From: Clostridiales bacterium
Lineage (GTDB): Bacteria > Bacillota > Clostridia > Christensenellales > CAG-314
Assembly (NCBI GenBank): GCA_022508375.1
Contig: JAFLVJ010000004.1
Coordinates: forward strand, 115,611 to 179,610
DNA length: 64,000 nt
Direction: 5' to 3'
Shown here: in pieces, positions 20,378 through 28,924 of the stretch
Layout: each line of letters opens with the position of its first letter
Position numbering within the stretch: the first letter of the stretch is position 1
Notes under the pieces: generated by a model
The model's database searches: none
Told to the model about the DNA's origin: nothing
Seen by the model: the letters and a program-made list of their open reading frames with translations, nothing else
Made by a program: the position numbers and the translations under genes

Positions 20378-20568
20378 ACTTCAAATTTGTAACGGCAAAC
20401 GACAAGCTCAACGTAACCGTCCTTCTCGCGCACCGCTGTAACTAGCTCCTTATCGTGCTCTTTTTGTTTTCTATCTACATAATAAACAAACTTGAAGTTT
20501 GTTATACCTGATTTAAGCAATCTTTCGGCTTCACAAACTTCAAGTCCGATTAAATCTTTGAAATTCAT
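20374..20568 (-). CDS. Small conserved-looking protein, PASTA-like pattern
   Basis: 64 aa; stop overlaps the uppS start by 4 nt; sits between frr and uppS. Confidence 0.65.
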   Translation of the reverse strand: MNFKDLIGLEVCEAERLLKSGITNFKFVYYVDRKQKEHDKELVTAVREKDGYVELVVCRYKFEV

Positions 20569-20575
20569 CTAAAAA

Positions 20576-21151
20576 TTACACAGACATTACGTCCGTTTCC
20601 TTGTCTTTAGCCAGTTTGTCAACCTGTTCGATTTGTTTTGTAAGAGATTTGTCGATTTCGCTTTCGTAGTCGGCAATCAAATCTTCCGAAACGGTTTTGG
20701 CATTCTTTTCCTTTTTCAGACCGTCCATTGCTTCCCTACGAGCATTACGAAGAACAACCTTGGTATCTTCGGCAAGCTTCTTTACCTGCTTTACAAGATC
20801 GCGACGGCGTTCCTCTGTAAGGATGGGGAAGGTAAGACGAATAACAGTTCCGTCATTTTGCGGAGTAACGCCAATGTTAGCCGCCAGTATCGCCTTCTCC
20901 ACGTCCTTCAAAGCAGACTTATCCCAAAGCGTGATAACCATACATCTCGGTTCGGGAATCGAAATGTTACCCATCTGGTTAATTGGAGTGGATGCGCCGT
21001 AGTAATCCACGCGAATTCCCTCCACTAGCTTAGGATTGGCACGACCTGCGCGCATCAGGTTATACTCGCCCTTCATATAGTCGATTGCCTTTTCGCAACT
21101 CAACTCAAAATTCATAAAAATTTCTTCTATTTGCGGTGTAGCGTAATTCAT
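20576..21151 (-). CDS. frr: Ribosome recycling factor
   Basis: MRAGRANP, GTVIRLTFPILTEERRRDLVKQVKKLAEDTKVVLRNARREAMD. Start moved to 21151 (MNYATPQIEE) with GGAGG upstream. Confidence 0.96.
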   Translation of the reverse strand: MNYATPQIEEIFMNFELSCEKAIDYMKGEYNLMRAGRANPKLVEGIRVDYYGASTPINQMGNISIPEPRCMVITLWDKSALKDVEKAILAANIGVTPQNDGTVIRLTFPILTEERRRDLVKQVKKLAEDTKVVLRNARREAMDGLKKEKNAKTVSEDLIADYESEIDKSLTKQIEQVDKLAKDKETDVMSV

Positions 21152-21230
21152 AACACCCTCCATTATATATAGATATATACCTATTTTACAATATATTAAA
21201 ATAAAATACAATAATAATTTACATTTTCGT

Positions 21231-21929
21231 CTAGGAAATAATTGTACCTATTTTTTCACCTTTTAAAGCGCGAACAATGCCATTTTTTTCATTTTTGCCA
21301 AGCGCGACAACCGTTACGCCGAACTCTCTGCACATTGCTATTGCCGTAAGATCCATTGCCTTAAGATTATCGGCAATAACCTTGTCGTAACTTATTTTGT
21401 CATACTTGATTGCATTTTTGTTAATTGTAGGATCGCAATTATATATTCCGTCAACGGCTTTTAGACAAATGAGTGCATCGGCATGTATCTCGCAGGCGCG
21501 AAGTGACGCTGCTGTGTCCGTTGAGAAATACGGTGAACCCGTTCCGCCAACGAAGATAACAACCTTTCCTTCCTTAAGATAATTTTTCACGTTTGGCAAA
21601 AAGTATGTTTCCGCCACTTTGTCTATTGCAAATGAGGACACCACTTTGTTGTCAACGCCGGATGCCGTCAAAGCCTCGCCAAGCGCCAGACCGTTCATAA
21701 CCGTTGCCAGCATTCCAATGTAATCGGCGGTTGCACGGTCCATACTTTCAATTGTACGTCCGCGCCAAATGTTGCCACCACCGACAACTACGCCAAGTTC
21801 TACGCCCGTACTTACGATTTGCTTAATCTGCGCGGCGACATTGGCGGTGCTTTCGCCATTAATGTTCATATGTCCGTCCGATAACGCTTCGCCACTTATT
21901 TTGAGCAATATGCGTTTGTATTTCATCAT
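21231..21929 (-). CDS. pyrH: UMP kinase
   Basis: YKRILLKISGEALS, VVVGGGNIWRG, DYIGMLATVMNGLAL, GGTGSPYFSTDTAASLRA. Confidence 0.98.
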   Translation of the reverse strand: MMKYKRILLKISGEALSDGHMNINGESTANVAAQIKQIVSTGVELGVVVGGGNIWRGRTIESMDRATADYIGMLATVMNGLALGEALTASGVDNKVVSSFAIDKVAETYFLPNVKNYLKEGKVVIFVGGTGSPYFSTDTAASLRACEIHADALICLKAVDGIYNCDPTINKNAIKYDKISYDKVIADNLKAMDLTAIAMCREFGVTVVALGKNEKNGIVRALKGEKIGTIIS

Positions 21930-21962
21930 ATATATACCTCAATACTTGTAGTAATAAGTTTT

Positions 21963-21995
21963 AAAAAAGGGAACGACAAAAAGCGTTCCCTTTAA
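21963..21995 (-). terminator. Intrinsic terminator downstream of tsf
   Basis: Minus strand AAAGGGAACG-CTTTTTGT-CGTTCCCTTTTTT. Confidence 0.8.
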
Positions 21996-22005
21996 CAGAA
22001 TTCAA

Positions 22006-22938
22006 TTACTTAATGCTTTTGAGTTGTTCTGCAATTTCGTCAACGAAGTTATCAACGCGCTTTTCAATTCCTTCGCCCATTTCATAGCGAACAAATCTTG
22101 TAACGTTGATTTCGGCGCCAACCTTTTTTGCTGTGTCGGCAATAACATCTTTAACAGACAATGCGGAATCACGAACATATTCTTGTTCGAGCAAGCATAC
22201 TTCTTTGTAGTATTTGTGAATACGTCCTTCTACCATCTTACCGATGATTGCCTCGGGCTTACCTTCATTTCTGGCTTGAACGGTAAGGATTTCCTTTTCT
22301 GCTTCGAGTTGGCTAGCGTCAACGTCTGCAATACCAACAACTTGAGGCTTGCTAGCAGCAATTTGCATGCAAATATTGAATGCAAGTTCCATCAAGTCAG
22401 CTTGCTTTGCCTTGCTTTCGATTTCAGCGAGAACGCCGATCTTTCCGCCCATATGAATGTAGCTGGAAATCAAACCGGATTTAGCGCCGAGTTCAAATTT
22501 TGTAAATCTGCGAAGAGAAATCTTTTCGCCGATAGCTGCCGTTGCTTCAGCAATAAGAACGTTAACAGTCTTACCGCATTCGGGGCAGGAAACTTCCAAT
22601 ACTTGCTCTACCGATGTAGCCTTAGCACCAAGAATGATGGACGCAATTTTGTCAACAAGCGCAACAAATTGGTCACTACGAGCAACGAAGTCTGTTTCGC
22701 AGTTAACTTCAACAGCAACAGCTGTTTTGCCGTCTTTGGATACAACGCACTTTACAATACCTTCAGCTGCAACACGGCTAGCCTTCTTAGCAGCGGACGC
22801 CATGCCCTTTTCGCGAAGGTACTTGATAGCTTCTTCAAAGTTACCGTCTGTTTCAACAAGCGCTTTTTTGCAATCCATCATGCCAACGCCTGTTTGCTCA
22901 CGGAGTTTCATTACGTCTTGATTTGTAAAATTAGCCAT
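22006..22938 (-). CDS. tsf: Elongation factor Ts
   Basis: LREQTGVGMMDCKKALVETDGNFEEAIKYLREKG; VNCETDFVARSDQF. Confidence 0.98.
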   Translation of the reverse strand: MANFTNQDVMKLREQTGVGMMDCKKALVETDGNFEEAIKYLREKGMASAAKKASRVAAEGIVKCVVSKDGKTAVAVEVNCETDFVARSDQFVALVDKIASIILGAKATSVEQVLEVSCPECGKTVNVLIAEATAAIGEKISLRRFTKFELGAKSGLISSYIHMGGKIGVLAEIESKAKQADLMELAFNICMQIAASKPQVVGIADVDASQLEAEKEILTVQARNEGKPEAIIGKMVEGRIHKYYKEVCLLEQEYVRDSALSVKDVIADTAKKVGAEINVTRFVRYEMGEGIEKRVDNFVDEIAEQLKSIK

Positions 22939-23720
22939 TAGTCTGCGTCCTCCTCGGATTTAGTTTCTTGTACGGTTTCAGCAATTTCGGGTTGCTTTTC
23001 GGGTTCCTTGTCGTCATCCTCGGGAGCGGTCATAACGATACCTTCTTTAGCCTCGATAACTGCGCCGGAGATGATTCCTGCGATAACCTTAATTGCGCCG
23101 ATAGCGTCATCGTTAGCGGGAATAACTACGTCCACTTGGTCGGGGTCGCAGTTCGTATCCACAATTGCAACGATGGGGATATTCAATGCGTGAGCTTCTG
23201 CAACTGCGATAGCTTCCTTTTTGGGATCTACGATAAAGATACAACCGGGCATACCCTTCATATCCTTGATACCGCCAAGGTTAGCTTCGAGCTTGTCACG
23301 CTCTTCAAGAAGCTTTGCAACTTCTTTCTTGGGAAGAACGTCCAATTCACCAAGCTTTTCCATTTGGTTGATTTGATGAAGACGTTCGATACGGGACTTA
23401 ATTGTCTTGTAGTTTGTAAGTGTACCACCGAGCCAACGGTTGTTAACGTAGTACATTCCGCAACGCTCTGCTTCCGTCTTGATAGCTTCTTGAGCTTGCT
23501 TTTTGGTGCCTACGAACAGGATGGGCTTGCCTTCTGCTGCGATATCGCGTACGAAAGTGTAAGCGATTTCCGCTTGAGCGACCGTTTGTTGAAGGTCGAT
23601 GATGTGTATATCATTGCGTTCAGCGTAGATATACTTCTTCATTTTGGGGTTCCATCTTCTGGTTTGGTGTCCGAAGTGAACGCCGCTTTCCAAAAGCTGT
23701 TTCATTGATACAACTGCCAT
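22938..23720 (-). CDS. rpsB: 30S ribosomal protein S2
   Basis: [41 protein letters not shown]. Confidence 0.99.
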   Translation of the reverse strand: MAVVSMKQLLESGVHFGHQTRRWNPKMKKYIYAERNDIHIIDLQQTVAQAEIAYTFVRDIAAEGKPILFVGTKKQAQEAIKTEAERCGMYYVNNRWLGGTLTNYKTIKSRIERLHQINQMEKLGELDVLPKKEVAKLLEERDKLEANLGGIKDMKGMPGCIFIVDPKKEAIAVAEAHALNIPIVAIVDTNCDPDQVDVVIPANDDAIGAIKVIAGIISGAVIEAKEGIVMTAPEDDDKEPEKQPEIAETVQETKSEEDAD

Positions 23721-23850
23721 TTTTCTTTTCTCCTTTTTTTGTTGTTTTTAACCTCTTTGCGCCGTCAACTCTACACGCAACCGAGCGGCAAAACTCGGCA
23801 CAACGGATAAATCTTGCGCAAATGCGAATTAAACCTAGTAAAGTATAGCA
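23721..23850 (-). promoter_or_regulatory. Candidate structured rpsB 5' leader
   Basis: TTGCGC/GCGCAA closing pairs (23757-23762 with 23816-23821) enclosing a CCGAG...CTCGG hairpin. Confidence 0.4.
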
Positions 23851-23905
23851 CAAGCCCCTATATTATGCAACAAAATAACACATATTTATAATTAAAAACA
23901 GCCTA

Positions 23906-25279
23906 TTATAGTACGACTGCAAATTTGTAACGTTTCCACACGCAAAGTGATGCGCAAGCAACCAAGTCGAGTGCAATAATAAAAAACGCAGTCGCATTGA
24001 CGATTGAAGAATAATCCCGAACCATTGTGTGCACGTACGCCATACCTTCACCTGCTCTGTCAACAGAGTAATTCTCATATATAACGTATGGGTCGTCGTT
24101 ATTTGCCATTTCGGGATATTGCCAATACCTAACGTTAAAGAATGAAAAGGATCCGTCCTCTTCAATCAAAAAATAACGTGGCGCTTCAAATGAGAAAGGG
24201 GAAATACCAAGTTGCGTACCGTCACCTAAAAGCATACTAATGTTCTCATTAGTGATTGTAAACGAGTATCCGCGGTAAACAGCAACATAGCCGTCCCCCA
24301 AATCAAATTCTTCGCCGAGCTTAGCTGTTTTAGCAAGCTCCGACAGCGGAAACCGCTTCCCCGTGTCAAATTCTCCAAACGATTCCATATGTTTAACAAA
24401 ATCCTCTGCGCTAGCATTTTCGTATATAGTAGCTTTATCTTCAAGGCGTACAAAACTTAAAACGGTTGCCACTATTGCTGCAAAAGTAATTGGTATAATG
24501 CCAATCAACGCTATCATACGGATAAATTTTTTACTCCGATTTATATGCGAACACGCCTTTTCGCCACCCCACTTCACAAGCGCTCTTTTATACAAAAACC
24601 AACCTATCAAAAACAATGCAATCGCAACTATACCAAACACCACACAGGTGACAATACCACAGTTGCGTATGGAGTGGCAAATAACCAATCCAACTGCGAC
24701 AACAATCATTGCGAGGATATTTGTAGCCGCCAATATATAAAGACAATTTGAAAGTTTTTTACGTAAAACTAGACAATACGTGCCGTATTGCTCGGTCGAA
24801 TCATCAACAGACGCCTCCAATCCTTTCCAATCGGCAAAAAGATTTGTCAAGCAAATAATAAGAGGAACAAGCCCTACAAGCAGAACTCTCCACCACGGAA
24901 AACCATCTCTCGACACGGTTGTTATTTCAATGTACGCGCAGACGGCTACAAGCAATACGCACGTAATGATAATACCCATCAAAGTCCAACATTGCGTGCC
25001 GAATCGCGCAATTTTACTCTTGAATATTTTCTTTTCCGACTTGCCCGACAACGACACATCACTTCGTGATATGCGTTCTCCCGCCAATATTTCATCGACT
25101 GTAACCCCATAAAGCTCTGCCAGTACCGGCAAAAGCAGTATATCAGGTAGCACCTTGTCGCACTCCCAACCGGATAAGGTACGGTTGCTTATTCCCAAGC
25201 GGTCAGCGACTTCCTGTTGCGTGTAACCGTTAGCCTTGCGTAAAGTAGCTATAAATTCGCCAATTGTTTGTTTTGTCAT
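23906..25279 (-). CDS. XRE-family regulator with C-terminal multi-TM and extracytoplasmic region
   Basis: HTH: IATLRKANGYTQQEVADRLGISNRTLSGWECDKVLPDI; several TM segments, about 130-aa soluble segment and a final TM. Confidence 0.85.
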   Translation of the reverse strand: MTKQTIGEFIATLRKANGYTQQEVADRLGISNRTLSGWECDKVLPDILLLPVLAELYGVTVDEILAGERISRSDVSLSGKSEKKIFKSKIARFGTQCWTLMGIIITCVLLVAVCAYIEITTVSRDGFPWWRVLLVGLVPLIICLTNLFADWKGLEASVDDSTEQYGTYCLVLRKKLSNCLYILAATNILAMIVVAVGLVICHSIRNCGIVTCVVFGIVAIALFLIGWFLYKRALVKWGGEKACSHINRSKKFIRMIALIGIIPITFAAIVATVLSFVRLEDKATIYENASAEDFVKHMESFGEFDTGKRFPLSELAKTAKLGEEFDLGDGYVAVYRGYSFTITNENISMLLGDGTQLGISPFSFEAPRYFLIEEDGSFSFFNVRYWQYPEMANNDDPYVIYENYSVDRAGEGMAYVHTMVRDYSSIVNATAFFIIALDLVACASLCVWKRYKFAVVL

Positions 25280-25307
25280 AAAATGTACCTCCGTATTTTA
25301 TCACGGA

Positions 25308-25319
25308 AACTTGCAAGTT
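25308..25319. promoter_or_regulatory. Palindrome upstream of XRE regulator
   Basis: AACTTGCAAGTT perfect 12-bp palindrome; adjacent CCGT-N8-ACGG inverted repeat at 25291-25306. Confidence 0.4.
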
Positions 25320-25397
25320 CTGTGTAACTGTATTCTAAACCTCTCGGAGTAGAAAAGCAAGGTGAGTAATTAGGATTTTGTCCGAATTTCTCGGAAA

Positions 25398-25434
25398 ATA
25401 AAAAAAAGCCAGGGAATATCCTTAGCTTTTTTTC
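25398..25434 (-). terminator. Terminator downstream of DUF1292 gene
   Basis: Minus strand AAAAAAAGCTAAGG-ATATT-CCCTGGCTTTTTTTT. Confidence 0.65.
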
Positions 25435-25500
25435 ATGCGACTCTATATTAACAAATGAATACCGCCATACGGAAGGCGAGGCGGAATAGCCGAGTCTTAA

Positions 25501-25890
25501 TTAGTCTTCGTCGTGATGATGATGGCAATGGCAGTTGGGATCGTCGCAATCGTCTTCGCCCATAGCCGCAACTTCCTCTTCAAGTTGCTTGTAAAGAGCT
25601 TCGTACAGCTCATCGTCAATAGGAAGGAAATTGTAATACGGTTCGCCGTCTTCTTCTACTTCCTCAAGCTCGAAGATTTCAACGATAGGATCTTCGTCAT
25701 CAGCCTGTTGCAAACAAGCGTACTCCTTGCCGTCGCGTTCAAGCGTTGCAATGTGATAGAAAGCAATTTCGTTGCCGTCTTCGTCTTCCAACATAATTAC
25801 GTCTTCATCTACCATACAATCGCAGTCCGCACCATGTTCATGATGATCGTGTTCACAACCGCAGTCACAGTTCTTTTTCTTCTCGTCCAT
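25501..25890 (-). CDS. DUF1292-family protein with His/Cys-rich termini
   Basis: DVIMLEDEDGNEIAFYHIATLERDGKEYACLQQ...; next to ruvX as in many Firmicutes. Confidence 0.85.
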   Translation of the reverse strand: MDEKKKNCDCGCEHDHHEHGADCDCMVDEDVIMLEDEDGNEIAFYHIATLERDGKEYACLQQADDEDPIVEIFELEEVEEDGEPYYNFLPIDDELYEALYKQLEEEVAAMGEDDCDDPNCHCHHHHDED

Positions 25891-25905
25891 AATATTTCTC
25901 CTTTT

Positions 25906-26322
25906 TTATCTTTTTCTATCTAAATAATTTTGCAAAATGATGGTCGCAGCCACCTTATCAATAACCTTTTTTCTGTTTTCACGGCGAACGTTACCCTCAA
26001 TCAAAACACGTTCGGCAGATAGCGTAGTAAAACGTTCATCAAGATACTGCACAGGAATGTCGCACACTTCCTGCAACTTGTCGATAAACTCACGCGTCTT
26101 TGCCGTCTGCTCATTTTCCTGTCCGTTAAGTCCCAACGGTAAGCCGGAAACAAACAACGACACTTCCTTACTCTTAGCAAGCTCCGCGATATAACGCGCG
26201 TCAGCATCCAAGTTACCCTTGCGTGTGTATGTTTCCAAGGGGTTAGCAATTATTCCCATCAAGTCGGAAACAGCTATTCCAATACGGACGTCACCGACGT
26301 CCAGTGCCATAACTCTACCCAT
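25906..26322 (-). CDS. ruvX: Putative pre-16S rRNA nuclease / Holliday junction resolvase-like (YqgF/RuvX)
   Basis: ALDVGDVRIGIAVSD, LPLGLNGQE, YLDERFTTLSAERVL. Confidence 0.95.
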   Translation of the reverse strand: MGRVMALDVGDVRIGIAVSDLMGIIANPLETYTRKGNLDADARYIAELAKSKEVSLFVSGLPLGLNGQENEQTAKTREFIDKLQEVCDIPVQYLDERFTTLSAERVLIEGNVRRENRKKVIDKVAATIILQNYLDRKR

Positions 26323-26457
26323 AGTATTGATATTGTATCATAAAAACTTGCAGATTAACAGCATTTTTTCTATTTTCGTAGAATTATTTTACAGTTGCAT
26401 TCTGAGTTATGATTGATAAATTTAAACACGGAATCGAAACAAAATTTAACTACTAGC

Positions 26458-26487
26458 AAAAAGACTGTCTATATCGACAGTCTTTAA
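26458..26487 (-). terminator. Intrinsic terminator after 40-aa ORF
   Basis: Perfect 10-bp stem AAAGACTGTC / GACAGTCTTT (26460-26469, 26476-26485) followed on minus by T residues. Confidence 0.75.
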
Positions 26488-26496
26488 GTTAGCACG

Positions 26497-26619
26497 TTAC
26501 TTCGTCATTTTCTTTACTTTCTTCTTACCCTTATCAAGCACTTGTCTTATTTCCGGTATCTCGCTTACTACCATACCGACAGCTGCACCTAGGGCAATAC
26601 CGATTAAAAGCTTTTTCAT
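26497..26619 (-). CDS. 40-aa small protein with hydrophobic N-terminus and Lys-rich C-terminus
   Basis: Not in the ORF track (too short). ATG with upstream GGAGGAATT; MKKLLIGIALGAAVGMVVSEIPEIRQVLDKGKKKVKKMTK*; own terminator. Confidence 0.65.
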   Translation of the reverse strand: MKKLLIGIALGAAVGMVVSEIPEIRQVLDKGKKKVKKMTK

Positions 26620-26773
26620 AATTCCTCCATAAACGATACTGACCTTAGTTTGAATATCGAAACAATAAATATGCGCCTATATCTACAAAATTGTATAAAA
26701 CAGCAAAAACAGGGCAAAAAGTGCTATTATTACAGACATAGTATTATGCAAATACATCAAATTAAGAGTTGTT

Positions 26774-27178
26774 TTACACGTAATCAATCTTCTTTTTGTC
26801 TATCTGCTTATTTTCCTTCTTAGCGCGGTAATCCTCTATAGCTTTCTTGATTGCTTCCTCGGCAAGCACAGAACAGTGAATTTTTTGCGGAGGCAAACCT
26901 TCCAATTCCTCTACTACTCTAGCGTTAGTTAACTTCAAAGCTTCGTCAACTGTCATACCAATTACCATTTGAGTGGCTGTGGAACTTGTGGCTATTGCTG
27001 CTGCACAACCGAACGTCTGAAACTTAGCGTCAACTATTTTGTCATCAATAATACGCAACGTTATCTTCATAATGTCGCCGCACGTAGCGTTACCAACTGT
27101 TCCCTCTCCGTCGGGGTTTTCAATTTCGCCGACGTTTTGCGGGTGAGCGAAAGCTTCCAAAACTTTTTGATTATACAT
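26774..27178 (-). CDS. iscU: Fe-S cluster scaffold protein IscU/NifU-like
   Basis: GNATCGDIMKI, FQTFGCAAAIATSS, KIHCSVLAEEAI. Confidence 0.96.
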   Translation of the reverse strand: MYNQKVLEAFAHPQNVGEIENPDGEGTVGNATCGDIMKITLRIIDDKIVDAKFQTFGCAAAIATSSTATQMVIGMTVDEALKLTNARVVEELEGLPPQKIHCSVLAEEAIKKAIEDYRAKKENKQIDKKKIDYV

Positions 27179-28352
27179 TGTAGGTTCCTCCTGTTTTCAA
27201 GTTAAATAATGGGGACATTTCACGAAGTTTTCCTATTGTATCCTTTAGTTTGTCAACCGTATAGTCAACTTCTTCCAACGTGTTATCTTTACCAAAAGAA
27301 AATCTTATTGAACCGTGAGATACTTCGATTGGAACTCCCATCGCAAGCAACACGTGCGACGGATCCAAACTTCCACTACTGCATGCTGAACCACTGGAAA
27401 CCGCAATTCCGTTGAAGTCCATCAACATCAGTATTCCTTCGCCTTCCACAAATTCGAAGCTGAAATTGGCAATACTCGGAACACAGTGCTCCCTGTTTCC
27501 GTTGAAACGAACGTATGGGATTTCCGACATAACTCGCGACACAAAGTGATCGCGGAGATTTGCTATATGCTCGTTGTTGTGCTCCATTTCCTGTTGGGAA
27601 ATTTCCAGTGCACAAGCCATACCCACTACCGCAGGCGTATTTGTTGTTCCGCCACGCTGTGAACGCTCCTGACCGCCACCGCAGATAAGTTTGTCAATCT
27701 TGACGCCGTTGCGAATATACAAGGCTCCCACACCCTTTGGTCCGTAAAACTTGTGACCTGACAGAGTAAGCAAGTCAACTCCTAACTCTTTCACGTCTAT
27801 CTTCATATACGGCATGGCCTGTACGCAGTCGCTGTGGAATAACGCGCCGTGCTTATGGGCAACCTCTGCAAGCTCCTTGATAGGCTGAATGGTGCCGACC
27901 TCATTATTGACGTACATGATTGAAACAATCGTAGTCTGCTCATCAATGGCCTTTTCCAAATCAGCAACGCTCACAAGCCCCGTATTGTCAACAGGTAATC
28001 GCGTCACTCTGAAACCGTTGCGTTCCAGCCATTCCGCAGCGGTAAGAATTGCATGGTGCTCTATAGCGGATATTATTACGTGATTTCCCTTATCTTTTTT
28101 GTGGAGCGCAACACCCTTTAATGCCCAGTTGTCGGATTCCGTTCCGCTTCCGGTAAAATATAGCTCATTAGGGTTGCAGCCAATGATTTTTGCCACCGTT
28201 GCGCGTGCTTCCGCCACAGCCTTGGCTGTATCTCTGCCAAAAAGGTGCTGACTGTCAGCATTACCGAAATCATTTGTGAAATACGGAAGCATTGCATCCA
28301 CTACGCGCTTGTCGCAAGGAGTAGTTGCCGCATGATCAATATATACCTTCAT
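27171..28352 (-). CDS. iscS: Cysteine desulfurase
   Basis: YIDHAATTPCDKRVVDAM, LSGHKFYGPKGVGALYI, SSGSACSSGSLDPSHVL. Confidence 0.97.
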   Translation of the reverse strand: MKVYIDHAATTPCDKRVVDAMLPYFTNDFGNADSQHLFGRDTAKAVAEARATVAKIIGCNPNELYFTGSGTESDNWALKGVALHKKDKGNHVIISAIEHHAILTAAEWLERNGFRVTRLPVDNTGLVSVADLEKAIDEQTTIVSIMYVNNEVGTIQPIKELAEVAHKHGALFHSDCVQAMPYMKIDVKELGVDLLTLSGHKFYGPKGVGALYIRNGVKIDKLICGGGQERSQRGGTTNTPAVVGMACALEISQQEMEHNNEHIANLRDHFVSRVMSEIPYVRFNGNREHCVPSIANFSFEFVEGEGILMLMDFNGIAVSSGSACSSGSLDPSHVLLAMGVPIEVSHGSIRFSFGKDNTLEEVDYTVDKLKDTIGKLREMSPLFNLKTGGTYNV

Positions 28353-28762
28353 ATATTATCCTCCGCGAGTTGTGTCAAAGAAATTGTGTCAAGATAGGAA
28401 TTGATGTTGTCGTATAGCTTACCCCATAGATTGCGCGCTACACATTTTTGATGATTGGCGCAACCACTGTGCAAACAGTCAACTATTTCAAGATTGTCTT
28501 CTACGGCGCGCAAAACCTGACCAACTGTAATGATTTCGGGACTGTCGGCAAGTTTATAACCACCGCTTGAACCTCTTGTGGCAGTTACAATGTTCGCTTT
28601 TTTCATAAGAGCAATAATCTGCTCAAGATACTTTTCCGTAACACCGGTTGATTGAGACAAACTTGTAACGTTCACAAGAACGTCATCGCTGTAGTTTTTG
28701 GCAAGTTCAACGGCAACGTACAGACCGTACCTTGCCTTGGAAGACATTTTCATATCGTTCAA
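28349..28762 (-). CDS. iscR: Rrf2-family Fe-S regulator (IscR-like)
   Basis: Rrf2 HTH (SSKARYGLYVAVELAKNY...) with CLHSGCANHQKC cluster ligands; head of the iscRSU operon. ATG at 28753 is an alternative start. Confidence 0.92.
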   Translation of the reverse strand: MNDMKMSSKARYGLYVAVELAKNYSDDVLVNVTSLSQSTGVTEKYLEQIIALMKKANIVTATRGSSGGYKLADSPEIITVGQVLRAVEDNLEIVDCLHSGCANHQKCVARNLWGKLYDNINSYLDTISLTQLAEDNI

Positions 28763-28768
28763 TTCCTA

Positions 28769-28813
28769 CTAATTTACTATGATTAGTTTACTACTATTAT
28801 AATCGCAAGTCAA
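28769..28813 (-). promoter_or_regulatory. isc promoter with overlapping operator-like repeats
   Basis: Minus strand TTGACT-17 bp-TAAACT; repeats AGTAAACTAAT and AGTAAATTAGT overlapping and following the -10. Confidence 0.65.
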
Positions 28814-28924
28814 ATGATTTTATACAAAAAAACTTATTTCTGATATGAAACGAGTTTTTTACAATTGTTAGATTAAAATTACGGTTTAGAATACTATCGT
28901 AATCCCGTCAAATTGTTGTTGCCT

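Noticed and set aside
22024-22941. 305-aa plus-strand ORF opposite tsf
   Set aside because: Shadow frame of tsf; Cys/Phe/Asn-rich and no family resemblance.
22968-23708. 246-aa plus-strand ORF opposite rpsB
   Set aside because: Shadow frame of rpsB; no independent coding evidence.
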